From positions 1,736,001-1,800,000 of the forward strand of contig OZ252150.1 in the NCBI GenBank assembly GCA_965248775.1: a DNA stretch of 64,000 nucleotides, in the 5' to 3' direction. Below, piece by piece: positions 44,532-54,480 of the stretch (positions are counted from its first letter, which is position 1; every line of letters starts with the position of its first letter). The notes below the pieces were generated by a model, which saw only the letters and a list, made by a program, of their open reading frames with translations, did not search any database and was not told where the DNA came from. A program made the position numbers and the translations under genes. Source of the stretch: JBHHUI01 sp965248775 (GTDB taxonomy: Bacteria > Chloroflexota > Anaerolineae > Anaerolineales > JBHHUI01).

Positions 44532-45682
44532 CCGCAGTGGCGATCACAGACCGCATCCTGACGACCCACGTGGGTAGCATGCCACGGCCACAAGATGTGG
44601 TCGACATGCTGTTTGCGCAAGACCGGGACGAATTGGAAGATCAGGCGGTCTTCGATGCAACTATGCGACGCGCTGTTTCGGACATTGTCGCCCGACAGAT
44701 GGAAGCCGGCGTGGATCTGGTTAGCGATGGCGAGATGAGCAAGATTAGCTACGCCACGTACATTCGCCACCGTCTGAGCGGCTTCGAAATTGGGGACGCT
44801 CCCCGCGCAACACCCAAAGACCTTGACGACTATCCCGGGTTTCGTGACCGGCTCGCACAGCAGGGCGGCACGCCGAAATACCACCGGCCGATCTGCACTG
44901 GAGCTATCGCGGTGAAAGATACCTCCGCGTTGGATCGCGATATTGCAAATTTCAAAGCCGCGCTGGCGGAACGTGGCGCAGTTGGCGGGTTTCTGAATGC
45001 GGCCTCCCCCGGTGTAATCGCCGTATTTCAGCCCAACGAGTATTACCCGGATGACGATGCTTATCTGGAAGCGCTTGCCGAAGCGATGCGGGCCGAGTAT
45101 GAAGCCATCGTCGCGGCTGGATTGCTGCTCCAAGTCGATTGCCCCGATCTGGCAATGGGGCGCCACATCAAATTCCGTGATTTGAGCGACGAAGCGTTTT
45201 TGGTGCGGGCCGAGAAGCAGATCGAAGCCCTCAATTACGCGCTTGCTAATGTGCCCGCCGAGTCGATACGAATGCACGTTTGTTGGGGCAACTATGAAGG
45301 TCCGCATACGCAGGACATTCCAATGCGCAAAATAATCAATATTGTTCTCAAAGCTCGGCCGCGGGCCATTTTATTCGAAGGCGCCAACCCACGCCATGCG
45401 CATGAGTGGACCGCCTGGCGCGACGCGGATATTCCGGACGATAAGGTGCTGATCCCCGGTGTGCTGGACACGACGACCAACTTTGTCGAGCATCCGGAAC
45501 TCGTCGCGGAGCGCATCGAGCGTTTCGCGCATATTGTCGGACGCGAACGCGTCATCGCTGGCACCGACTGTGGATTTGGCACCTTTGCCGGCTTTGGGGC
45601 GGTTCATCCATCGATCACCTTTGCAAAACTCACCTCACTCGCTCAGGGCGCAGCGATCGCCTCCGAGCGGCTTTGGAAATAA
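44528..45682 (+). CDS. MetE C-terminal-like (cobalamin-independent methionine synthase II family) protein
   Basis: A 384-residue TIM-barrel protein. T-T-H-V-G-S-M-P-R-P starts the fold; H-V-C-W-G-N-Y-E-G and G-T-D-C-G-F-G supply the zinc ligands His, Cys and Cys. Members of COG0620 without the MetE N-terminal half act as methyltransferases or as C-S/C-O bond enzymes such as epoxyalkane:CoM transferase. The ATGA overlap with the cupin and the catabolic neighbours argue against biosynthetic methionine synthase. The substrate is open. Confidence 0.78.
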   Translation: MTAVAITDRILTTHVGSMPRPQDVVDMLFAQDRDELEDQAVFDATMRRAVSDIVARQMEAGVDLVSDGEMSKISYATYIRHRLSGFEIGDAPRATPKDLDDYPGFRDRLAQQGGTPKYHRPICTGAIAVKDTSALDRDIANFKAALAERGAVGGFLNAASPGVIAVFQPNEYYPDDDAYLEALAEAMRAEYEAIVAAGLLLQVDCPDLAMGRHIKFRDLSDEAFLVRAEKQIEALNYALANVPAESIRMHVCWGNYEGPHTQDIPMRKIINIVLKARPRAILFEGANPRHAHEWTAWRDADIPDDKVLIPGVLDTTTNFVEHPELVAERIERFAHIVGRERVIAGTDCGFGTFAGFGAVHPSITFAKLTSLAQGAAIASERLWK

Positions 45683-45698
45683 TTTAGCGGAGATTTAG

Positions 45699-46982
45699 AT
45701 GGCAAAGATTATCAAACCGGGCATGAGCGAACAAGCCTCCGCGGAAGTAGATCGGAAGGTCAAAGAGACCGTTGAAGGCATCCTGGACGACATCCGCAAG
45801 CACGGCGATGTGGCCGTTCGCGAGCTGTCGGAGCGTTTCGACAATTGGGCTCCAGAAAATTTTCGTCTATCCCAGGCCGAAATCGAGGCCATTCTTAACA
45901 GCTTGCCGGACCAGACGATAGCGGACATCAAGTTCGCACAGGCACAAGTACGGATTTTTGCAGAAGCGCAACGGAGCGCGCTGCAAGACGTCGAAGTCGA
46001 AACACTTCCGGGCGTTACGCTTGGACACAAAAACATCCCGGTCAGCAGTATCGGCTGTTACATCCCGGGCGGCCGTTACCCTATGGTCGCTTCCGCCCAC
46101 ATGAGCATCGTCACGGCCAAAGTGGCGGGCGTCGGTCGCATTGTCAGTTGCACACCTCCGAACCACGGCACGCCGCCAGCGGCCACGGTGGCCGCGATGG
46201 CGCTGGGCGGCGCGGATGAGATTTACATTCTCGGCGGCGTGCAGGCGATAGCGGCCATGGCGCTCGGTACGGAAGGGATTGGGCCGGTAGACATGATTGT
46301 GGGTCCTGGCAACGCTTACGTAGCCGAGGCGAAGCGGCAACTTTATGGTCACGTCGGCATCGATTTGCTGGCCGGCCCCACCGAGGTGCTGATAGTTGCC
46401 GACAAGACAGCCGATGCCGAGATGGTGGCGACAGACTTGCTAGGGCAGGCAGAACACGGACCCACCTCGCCGGCTATTCTCATCACTACCAATGAAGAGC
46501 TGGCCTATGCCACATTACAGGAGATCGGACGTCAGCTGGAGGAGATGCCGACTGCCGACATTGCCGGCGTGGCTTGGCGCCATTACGGAGAGATCATTCT
46601 GGTCGGCAGCCATGAGGAGGCCGTAACCGAAGCCGACCGCGTTGCTGCTGAACATGTCCAAATCTTGACGGCAGACCCACAGTATTACCTCGATCGCCTG
46701 ACAAACTACGGCGCACTCTTTCTTGGCCCTGAGACGAATGTCGCTTACGGCGACAAGGTCATCGGAACAAACCATACGTTGCCAACCAAAGGCGCGGCTC
46801 GTTATACCGGCGGCTTGTGGGTCGGTAAATTCCTAAAGACCGTGACGTACCAGCATATAACGCCAGAAGCCAGCGTAACAATCGGCGAATACGCTGCGAG
46901 ACTGTCCGAGTTAGAGGGCTTCTGGGGGCATAAGGAACAGGCCGATCTACGGCTGCGGCGTTATCGTGACGGTACTGCATGA
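45699..46982 (+). CDS. HisD-like NAD-dependent dehydrogenase (sulfopropanediol dehydrogenase HpsN group possible)
   Basis: A 427-residue histidinol-dehydrogenase-fold protein with C-Y-I-P-G-G-R-Y-P, G-P-G-N-A-Y-V and D-L-L-A-G-P-T-E-V, plus zinc/substrate residues around L-G-Q-A-E-H-G-P. It lacks his-operon neighbours. HisD homologues in catabolic operons include HpsN, which oxidises 2,3-dihydroxypropane-1-sulfonate. That reading is inference; a polyol or amino-alcohol substrate is equally possible. It overlaps the LacI gene by 4 nt. Confidence 0.8.
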   Translation: MAKIIKPGMSEQASAEVDRKVKETVEGILDDIRKHGDVAVRELSERFDNWAPENFRLSQAEIEAILNSLPDQTIADIKFAQAQVRIFAEAQRSALQDVEVETLPGVTLGHKNIPVSSIGCYIPGGRYPMVASAHMSIVTAKVAGVGRIVSCTPPNHGTPPAATVAAMALGGADEIYILGGVQAIAAMALGTEGIGPVDMIVGPGNAYVAEAKRQLYGHVGIDLLAGPTEVLIVADKTADAEMVATDLLGQAEHGPTSPAILITTNEELAYATLQEIGRQLEEMPTADIAGVAWRHYGEIILVGSHEEAVTEADRVAAEHVQILTADPQYYLDRLTNYGALFLGPETNVAYGDKVIGTNHTLPTKGAARYTGGLWVGKFLKTVTYQHITPEASVTIGEYAARLSELEGFWGHKEQADLRLRRYRDGTA

Positions 46983-48013
46983 CTGAAGAATTAGCCCCCT
47001 CCAAACGAGTTACCTCCGTAGACGTGGCGCGGCGAGCAGGCGTCTCGCAGTCCACTGTGTCGCGCACCTTCAGCTACGACGATCGCGTCGCACCTGAAAC
47101 TCGTAAAAAGGTGCTAGCTGTTGCGCGAGACTTGGGCTACAGGCCCAACGTGATTGCACGCAGTCTTATCACGCAACGTACCAACATCGTCGGCATCGTG
47201 ATGGCCGACCTTACCAATCCGTTTTATCCGAACGTGCTGGAAAAGTTCACCCAGCGCTTACATGACATCGGCCGCCAGGTGTTGCTCTTTAACGCCGCGC
47301 CCGATCAGGATATCGACGAAACTCTGCCACTCGTGCTGCAACACCAGGTGGACGCCGTCATCATTACATCAGCGACGCTGTCGTCTGCCATGGCCGACGA
47401 ATGCGCGCGGCATGGTACGCCTGTCATCCTGTTCAACCGCCACGTGCCGGGCGCGAATGCCAGTTCAGTTACTTGTGACAACGAGGCGGGCGGGCAACAG
47501 ATTGCAGACATCTTGCTGGATACCGGCCATGAGCGGATCGCCTACATCGCCGGTACTGAACACACCTCAACCAATGTGGACCGCGAACGCGGCTTTACGA
47601 AACGCATACAAGAACGCGGTGCTTCTGTCTGGGCGCGGAAGCAAGGTGCTTATACCTATGAATCGGGTTATGCCGCCTCAACCCGACTGCTTGCGCAACC
47701 CATCCGCCCGGATGCCATCTTCGCAGCCAACGACATCATGGCGTTGGGCGTGCTAGACGCGGCCCGCGAGCACAGCCTGCAAATGCCGGACGAATTGTCG
47801 GTAATAGGCTTCGACGACATCCCGGCGGCGAGCTGGCCGGCCTATTCGCTCACGACCATCCGGCAACCGGTCAACCGCATGATCGATGCCACCCTCGAAC
47901 TGCTGACGGAACGGCTCGCCACGCCGCAAGCACCCCCCGCAGTCCGGGCCCTTCCCGGCATCCTCATCAATCGTCTCTCGGTGAAAAATCTGGAGGCCGA
48001 CCATGGCGCATGA
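46979..48013 (+). CDS. LacI-family transcriptional regulator
   Basis: A 344-residue regulator with an N-terminal HTH (S-V-D-V-A-R-R-A-G-V-S-Q-S-T-V-S-R) and hinge helix (V-L-A-V-A-R-D-L-G-Y-R-P-N), then a periplasmic-binding-protein-like sensor domain (G-I-V-M-A-D-L-T-N-P-F-Y). It is in the middle of the operon and probably binds the palindrome at 43829, giving autoregulation. It overlaps both neighbours. Confidence 0.92.
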   Translation: MTEELAPSKRVTSVDVARRAGVSQSTVSRTFSYDDRVAPETRKKVLAVARDLGYRPNVIARSLITQRTNIVGIVMADLTNPFYPNVLEKFTQRLHDIGRQVLLFNAAPDQDIDETLPLVLQHQVDAVIITSATLSSAMADECARHGTPVILFNRHVPGANASSVTCDNEAGGQQIADILLDTGHERIAYIAGTEHTSTNVDRERGFTKRIQERGASVWARKQGAYTYESGYAASTRLLAQPIRPDAIFAANDIMALGVLDAAREHSLQMPDELSVIGFDDIPAASWPAYSLTTIRQPVNRMIDATLELLTERLATPQAPPAVRALPGILINRLSVKNLEADHGA

Positions 48014-48758
48014 GGGCTTGATGACCGGCAAAGTAGCGGTCGTTACGGGCGGCGGCGGTGGCATTGGCTCTGCAATCTGCCGGCGGCTTGCCGAGTCGGG
48101 CGCGCAGGTCGTGCTCACATTTAGAAAGAACGAGGAGAAGGCCCGCGACGTCTTTGAAAGCCTGCCGGGCGAAAGGCATCTGATGTTGCAGTCGGTAGTG
48201 GATGATAGCTCGGCACAAGCTCAATTGGCGGAGACGGTGCTAGAAAAATACGGCACGCTTGATCTGCTCGTGAACAATGCCGGCGTCACTCGGCCAGTTC
48301 CACACGATGATCTCGACGCGCTCGACGACGATCTGATCGACGAGATCTTTCGCGTCAATTGGCGCGGTGCATTCGCGAGCATCCGCGCCCTCAAACCTTT
48401 ACTCGCAAAAGATGGCGGCGGTGTGGTTGTCAATATCTCGTCGCTTGCAGGCGTCACCGGTGTGGGAAGCAACGTGGCCTATTGCGCCTCGAAAGCGGCC
48501 ATGAATGCCATGACGATCTCGCTCGGACGCGCACTCGGGCCCGCCATTCGCGTGCTATCAGTGTCTCCCGGTTGGGTGCTGGGTGATTACGCAAAGCGTG
48601 TCGCTCCGGCTTATCTACAGGAACAGGTGGATAGAACCCCGCTCGATAGGCTGGCGACGCCCGAAGATGTAGCACAAGCTGTGCTGGCCGCGGCGACGAT
48701 GCTGAACTTCACGACCGGCTCAATCATCCCCGTGGACGGAGGCCGCATGTTCTGCTAG
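48003..48758 (+). CDS. short-chain dehydrogenase/reductase
   Basis: A 251-residue classical SDR with T-G-G-G-G-G-I-G for NAD(P) binding, N-N-A-G, the catalytic Ser in N-I-S-S-L-A-G and Y-C-A-S-K. It overlaps the LacI stop by 11 nt; a later start at 48021 (M-T-G-K-V) is also possible. With HisD-like and SMP-30 partners it probably oxidises a sugar or polyol intermediate. Confidence 0.88.
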   Translation: MAHEGLMTGKVAVVTGGGGGIGSAICRRLAESGAQVVLTFRKNEEKARDVFESLPGERHLMLQSVVDDSSAQAQLAETVLEKYGTLDLLVNNAGVTRPVPHDDLDALDDDLIDEIFRVNWRGAFASIRALKPLLAKDGGGVVVNISSLAGVTGVGSNVAYCASKAAMNAMTISLGRALGPAIRVLSVSPGWVLGDYAKRVAPAYLQEQVDRTPLDRLATPEDVAQAVLAAATMLNFTTGSIIPVDGGRMFC

Positions 48759-48765
48759 CCCGGCT

Positions 48766-49689
48766 ATGAATAATACGTTTAGTAATTCCCCGGAATTGGA
48801 AGCCAATGCCTTGGACGTGGAAGTCCGAGACGAGCGTATTTGGGACGTCGTTGGGAAAGATGCGCTGTTGGAGCAGGTCGCCGCGGGATTCCAATTTTTA
48901 GAGGGCCCGCTCTGGCACAGCAGCGCGCGCCATCTCGTTTTTAGTGACATTGTCGGCGACACTATGTATCGCTGGAGTGAGACGGACGGCGCGACGGTTT
49001 TCCGGCAGCCGAGCCATATGGCCAATGGTAACACCTACGACCGGATAGGGAGGTTGCTCACCTGTGAACATGCCACCAGCCGAGTGACGCGCATGAATCA
49101 CGATGGCACTGTCGAAGTTCTGGCGAGCCACTACCACGACAAAGAGTTGAATAGCCCCAACGACATCATCGTCGGTCGGGACGGCAGCATCTATTTCACC
49201 GACCCCACCGCAGGCCGCAGTGCATACTTTGGTGTCCTACGCGAGCAGGAGCTGCCCTTCCAGGGCGTCTATCGGCTTGATAAAAAACTAACCTTGCTCG
49301 TTGACGACTTCTCAAAACCGAATGGGTTGTGCTTTTCCCTGGATGAGAAGCGACTGTTCGTCAACGATACCAACCGCAAGCATATTCGCGTGTTCGATGT
49401 GCAGCCCGATGGCTCGTTGTCCAATGGCCGGGTTTGGGCAGAAACGCTTAGTGAGGGTGTTGGCGTACCGGATGGAATGAAGATCGACCAGAGCGAGACT
49501 CTCTTTTGCTGTGGGCCGGGCGGAGTCCATATCTTCGACAAGCACGCTAATTGCCTGGGCGTGATCCGCATGTCCGCACAAACCGCTAATATCGCCTGGG
49601 GCGATGATGACCTACGCAGCCTGTATATCACGGCTTCGACCACGTTGTATCGAATACGGGTCAACGTGCCTGGCTTGAGAGTTTTCTAA
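48766..49689 (+). CDS. SMP-30/gluconolactonase-family protein
   Basis: A 307-residue six-bladed propeller. The metal-ligand Glu is in F-L-E-G-P-L-W; the Asn and Asp ligands are in N-S-P-N-D-I-I and V-P-D-G-M-K-I-D. These enzymes open aldonolactones. As the last gene of the operon, it fits a pathway in which a sugar or polyol is oxidised to a lactone. Confidence 0.88.
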   Translation: MNNTFSNSPELEANALDVEVRDERIWDVVGKDALLEQVAAGFQFLEGPLWHSSARHLVFSDIVGDTMYRWSETDGATVFRQPSHMANGNTYDRIGRLLTCEHATSRVTRMNHDGTVEVLASHYHDKELNSPNDIIVGRDGSIYFTDPTAGRSAYFGVLREQELPFQGVYRLDKKLTLLVDDFSKPNGLCFSLDEKRLFVNDTNRKHIRVFDVQPDGSLSNGRVWAETLSEGVGVPDGMKIDQSETLFCCGPGGVHIFDKHANCLGVIRMSAQTANIAWGDDDLRSLYITASTTLYRIRVNVPGLRVF

Positions 49690-49740
49690 AGCGGCAGGGA
49701 TCAGCAGCTGCTGCACACTCCTACCCAACGTGTCCAGCGC

Positions 49741-50142
49741 ATGCGCGGCTTTGATGATACCTACGTTGATATCATTGACCACAATGTCCGCATAACGCAC
49801 CGCATTTGGGAAGATAAGGATATCGGATACATCTACGATACCCACAAACATAACTCCCACGTTTACGATGACTATGGCCTGCAGTACTGCCGAGACAAAA
49901 TAGTCACGGATACAATCCACACTATCAACGCCTATCCAGATATACGTCTGTACGCCGACGAAATCGTATGGGCGGGAGACGATGAAGTTGGCTTCCACAC
50001 CTCCCACCGTGCAGTCATCATCGGGCACAACACCGGCTACAGCCGCTATGGTGAGATTTGTCGGGTAAGCAATCGACATGATCGATCTGTTTCTGCAGTT
50101 CGGGGAGCATCTTTTCGAGAGATTACGAGGAAATCTTGTTAA
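49741..50142 (+). pseudogene. SnoaL/NTF2-like protein remnant
   Basis: From the ATG at 49741 the first 100 or so residues follow a SnoaL-like polyketide-cyclase pattern (R-G-F-D-D-T-Y-V-D-I-I, then I-Y-D-T-H-K-H-N and V-Y-D-D-Y-G-L). After G-Y-S-R-Y-G the reading turns to low-quality sequence and stops at 50142, short of a full family domain. It is probably a frameshifted or truncated copy related to the genes at 52682 and 53362. Confidence 0.45.
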
Positions 50143-50162
50143 ACAAAACTCTTGAAGCTCCG

Positions 50163-52550
50163 ATGCCCGTCAGCGACTCGGACAACCCTATCGAGATTCT
50201 GGAACAGATTCAAGCCCGCGTGCTCTGGCTGGCGGCGCTTCAAGTTCATCACGCCAATCATGTTCGGCCAAACCCCGATGACCTGAAGATTGGTGGGCAT
50301 CAGGCCAGTTCGGCATCGCTCGTTTCTATCATGACGGCACTTTACTTTTACTGGCTACGTCCGGGCGATCGCGTATCGGTAAAACCGCACGCTTCGCCGG
50401 TATTGCACGCGATTCAAGCACTGCTGGGAAACTTGCCGATGGAGCGGCTGAAAGAGCTGTGTAGTTTCAGAGGCTTGCAGGCCTATCCCAGCCGGACGAA
50501 AGATCCCGATCCGGTTGACTTCTCCACAGGTTCCGTCGGCCTCGGCGCGGCTGCTCCAAACTTTGCCGCCCTGGCACAGGCCTATGTCCAGGACCATTTT
50601 GGCGCAAGTAAATCCGGTCGATTTGTTTCGATCATTGGGGACGCAGAACTCAACGAGGGTAACATTTGGGAAGCGCTGGGCGAGGAGAAATTGCTCGGGC
50701 TGAACAATATCCTCTGGATCGTCGATCTCAACCGGCAAAGCCTCGATCACATTACTTCTCAATTCCAATATTCGGAAGTACATTGGCATGTTCGAAGCGC
50801 TCGGCTGGAAAGTGATTCTGTTGAAATATGGGCGCAAGTTACACGAAGCCTTTAATTTGAGAGGCGGCGATCGTTTGCGTGCGGAAATCGACCGCATGTC
50901 GCCGCGGGAATATCACGGCGTGCAAAGCCTCGATGGTGCAGCGTTAAGGGCAAGCCTGATCGGGTCGCCCCCGGACAATGATAATGCGATGGAGCAGCTC
51001 CTGTCACACTATGCGGACAGTGAGTTACATGCTCTTATTGCAGATCTGGGGGGACACGACATTGCAGGAGTCTTGAACGCGTTATCTGACGCCGAAAACG
51101 CGATGGCGGCGCAGCCCGTTGTTATTTTCGCGTATACGATCAAGGGTTGGGGCTTGCCGTTTGCACTCGACTTGCTCAATCATTGAGCCGTCATGTCTGC
51201 AGCGCAAATGGAAGAACTTCGGGCATCGCTTCGTATCTCTCCGCAGGACGAGTGGTCGGGCATCGAGCCGACAGCGCCAGCCGGAAAATACATTGAACAG
51301 CGCAAGCAGGCGTTCGCTCAGGATAAGCCGGCTTCAAGTCGGGAGCTGCAGCACGTTGCAATTCCTGACTCATTGGACATTCGCTACCGGCCGCAAATAG
51401 CGACGCAGCAGGCGTTTGGTCAGATCGTACTGGCCCTCAGCCGCGAGCCGGAGCTGGCAAAACGGCTCGTGACCGTCTCACCGGACGTTGCGATTTCAAC
51501 AAATTTGGGTGGCTGGTTAAATAAAGTTGGCATCTACAATATTCAACAGAAGCGCGATTTTTTTAAGCTGTACGATAGAAAGCAGCCAGTCAGTTGGCAA
51601 CAATCGCCGCAGGGCCAGCATATCGAACTCGGTATTGCAGAAATTAACCTGTTCCTGTTGCTGGGTGCATTGGGGCTTGCATACGAGTCTGAAGGTGAGT
51701 TGCTCTTTCCCATCGGCACAATTTACGACACATTCATCCGCCGCGGTTTGGGAGCATTCAACTATGCGCTTTATTCCGGCGCTAAATTTGTATTGGTCGG
51801 AACGCCGTCGGGCATTACCTTGAATCCGGAGGGCGGCGCTCACCAATCAACGCTGACGCCCTCCATCGGTCTGGAGATGCCTAACCTGGTCGCCTACGAA
51901 CCGACCTTCGCGCACGAGGTCGAGTGGATATTGTTGGCGGGCCTGAGAAGCCTGATGGACCGAAAGCACGGTCAAAGCACATATCTACGCCTCTCAACTC
52001 GCCCAATCAATCAAGCGCTGCTACCGCCAGCCTGGCTGGAAGATGTTGAGCTTACCGAGCAGCTTCGCAGCGCAGTTCTGCGAGGTGGATACCGCCTGTT
52101 GGATTATTCTTCCAGAGAAGATTACGACGTTTCGGACAATGTCGTCAACATTTTTGTCAGCGGAGTTCTGGTCGTGGAGGCGCTGCAAGCAAGTGAGGAA
52201 CTGTCTCAGGAGGGTATTTACGCAAATATTATCGTAATAACCAGCGCAGACATGATATACCGTGAGTACATCAATAACACCAAGTCCGCTTCTCGCCACG
52301 CCTCACCGTCGACATCTATCCATCTCCACCAGTTGATACCGTCTGACGAACGGCGCGTGCCAATCGTCACCCTCATTGACGGCACTCGCACAGCCTGGCG
52401 TTTTTGGGTGGGTTCCTGGGCGCACGCACGGTCAGCCTCGGCGTGCATGAGTTTGGACAATCCGGGAACCGGGATGCGCTCTATGAGCACTATGGGATCG
52501 GGACGGAAGCGATCAAAGAGGCAGTTTGGCGCGTCGCGACGATGATCTAA
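50163..52550 (+). pseudogene. transketolase / pyruvate dehydrogenase E1-like gene with three lesions
   Basis: A thiamine-diphosphate enzyme of AceE/transketolase layout: G-G-H-Q-A-S-S-A near the N-terminus, G-D-A-E-L-N-E-G-N-I-W with the ThDP/Mg Asp and Asn, I-K-G-W-G-L-P, and a pyrimidine-domain H-I-E-L-G-I-A-E-I-N. The frame changes near 50755-50770. A TGA at 51184 stands where L-N-H-S would be read, and a further shift near 52383 restores H-S-H-S-L-A-F-L-G-G-F-L-G-A-R-T up to a TAA at 52550. Repaired, it is nearly 800 residues. It is inactive as read. Sequencing indels could explain two of the three lesions. Confidence 0.78.
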
Positions 52551-52681
52551 TCTGATCCAACGTCTTGTGCCTGCCAAGATCACCCCAACGTTTGATGAGT
52601 TCGTTGACGACATGCAGCTCTAATGCTATTTCGACGCCGAATTAAATGCCGCACAAGTGATTAGCGAATAAAGGAGAGAAC

Positions 52682-53179
52682 ATGAGTACGCCTGAAGAGG
52701 CAAACAAGAAGCTTGTAGCTGAGATGTATGCCGCCATAAACAAGAACGTCCTTGGAATTATGGAGAAGTACTGGAGCAAGGACATGGTTTGGAAGGGACC
52801 TGCTGGAATAGGCACCATGAACGGCCTGGATGAATTTGAAAACATCTACCGCGCCCCCTTTCTGCGCGCTTTCCCAGACAAGGAAGCGGAAGATATTGTC
52901 CGACTTGCCGAAGGAGACTGGGTAGCGGGGACCGGTTATCAAACCACAAGCCATGCCGAAGATTGGCTCGGCATTCCGGGGCGCGGGCAACAGATCAAGA
53001 TGCGCTACATGGATTTCTGGCGAATTGAAGAGGTCGATGGGGAGCGCAAACTCGTCGAGAATCTAGTGCTGATCGACATTTTGGGTGTGTTGGAGCAAGC
53101 AGGTTATGACGTGGAAAAAGTGCTTAAGTTTGTCGGCTCAAAACCACCCGAGTACTTCGATGACGCCGATACCGACTGA
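52682..53179 (+). CDS. SnoaL/NTF2-like (ester cyclase-type) protein
   Basis: A 165-residue alpha+beta cone protein. W-L-G-I-P-G-R-G-Q-Q-I-K-M-R-Y-M-D-F is the usual SnoaL/ester-cyclase core, with W-K-G-P-A-G-I earlier. AAGGAGAGAAC precedes the ATG. It sits beside a double-domain relative, suggesting a recent expansion. Substrate unknown; the family includes polyketide cyclases and many uncharacterised catabolic enzymes. Confidence 0.75.
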   Translation: MSTPEEANKKLVAEMYAAINKNVLGIMEKYWSKDMVWKGPAGIGTMNGLDEFENIYRAPFLRAFPDKEAEDIVRLAEGDWVAGTGYQTTSHAEDWLGIPGRGQQIKMRYMDFWRIEEVDGERKLVENLVLIDILGVLEQAGYDVEKVLKFVGSKPPEYFDDADTD

Positions 53180-53361
53180 CGTGCCTTCATGACGATCAAC
53201 AGAACGCACGAGGACAAGCAATTCGTCTGGGACTTTTGGCAACAATTGTCCGGAGCGAATTCAGAACACTCGAAAACGATCGTCCGCCCTCATGCACATG
53301 CAAAAATATCTTGGAATGGTCTGCATTTTCAGACCAAATTGGAACGAGGAGACTTCGACCA

Positions 53362-54480
53362 ATGAGTTCTAGTCCCGACTCCTACCGAGTGTCATCATTT
53401 CAATATCGCCCTATCGATCAAGCCCAAAACGTTGCAAACAAGCAGCGCGTCATCGACATCATGCATAGCATGATCACCACGAAGTCCGCTTCGTTGGATG
53501 AAGCGCTTCGAATCGGCTACCATTCTGATGCCAACGTAAATGTGGCCCATCCAATCAATACTCTTAGCGGCGCTACAGCGGCTGGCGAGCAATTCTGGAA
53601 ACCACTCAGACATGCGCTTCCTGATATCGAACGGCGTGATTCCATTGTTGCGGGTGGAGAATTTCAAGGCTCCAATTGGATTGGCTGCCTTGGCCATTAT
53701 GTAGGCGTGTTCGAAAACGATTGGCTCGGAATTCCAGCCTCACGCGGTGTAGTAACCGTGCGTTATGGCGAAGGGCACGAGCTACGCGAAGGCAAGATCG
53801 CAAATAGCTATATCTTCATCGACTTTCTCGACTTGATGCGCCAGATTGGATACTGGCCGATTGCGCCAAGTCTGGGTCGGGAGATGTATTGGCTGCCTCC
53901 AGCGACGCACGACGGTGTGATATTAGCGCCACAAGATAATGCAGAGTCACAGCAGACAATTGAACGTATTCTCAGGATGCATACCGCCCTCGGCCACTAT
54001 AACAATCAGCCGCCAACACGCGCGGTACTTGACGAAATGGAAATGAAACAGCACTTCCATCCCAACTTCTTGTGGTTTGGGCCAGCAGGCATTGGCACAA
54101 CGCGGGGTCTCAAAGGGTTTGAGGATTATCATCAGATTCCGTTCCTGGTAGCGTTTCCTGATCGGAGCGGAAGCGATGTTGGTCACTTTATTCGCATTGG
54201 CGACGGTCATTTTTCCGTGACGGGCGGTTGGGGTTATTTACAGGCTACCCATACTGGCAACGACTTTCTTGGAGTGCCGGCAACCGGCAAACGAGTAAAA
54301 ATGCGGGTGATGGACTTTTATCGTTGCGATGACGATTCGATAGTTGAAAATTGGGTGCCAATCGACATACCCCATCTGCTGCTGCAAATGGGGGTGGATG
54401 TCTTTGGCCGTATGCGACATCAATTTCGCCAACATGGTCCCATTAGCGCAAGCGATTGGCTCGTTAAGAATGGGAAATAA
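53362..54480 (+). CDS. tandem two-domain SnoaL/NTF2-like protein
   Basis: A 372-residue protein from the ATG at 53362 (GAGGAG about 12 nt before). It contains two SnoaL domains: the first around N-D-W-L-G-I-P-A-S-R-G-V-V (residues 115-127) and the second around N-D-F-L-G-V-P-A-T-G-K-R-V-K-M-R (residues 300-315). Fused pairs of this fold are less common than single domains. The second domain is close to the 52682 protein (W-F-G-P-A-G-I-G and W-K-G-P-A-G-I-G). Confidence 0.75.
   Translation: MSSSPDSYRVSSFQYRPIDQAQNVANKQRVIDIMHSMITTKSASLDEALRIGYHSDANVNVAHPINTLSGATAAGEQFWKPLRHALPDIERRDSIVAGGEFQGSNWIGCLGHYVGVFENDWLGIPASRGVVTVRYGEGHELREGKIANSYIFIDFLDLMRQIGYWPIAPSLGREMYWLPPATHDGVILAPQDNAESQQTIERILRMHTALGHYNNQPPTRAVLDEMEMKQHFHPNFLWFGPAGIGTTRGLKGFEDYHQIPFLVAFPDRSGSDVGHFIRIGDGHFSVTGGWGYLQATHTGNDFLGVPATGKRVKMRVMDFYRCDDDSIVENWVPIDIPHLLLQMGVDVFGRMRHQFRQHGPISASDWLVKNGK

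Noticed and set aside
51184..51186. TGA in the transketolase-like gene as selenocysteine
   Set aside because: Homologues have Ser there, the gene has two other frame breaks, and no SECIS-like stem with a GU loop follows at the right distance.
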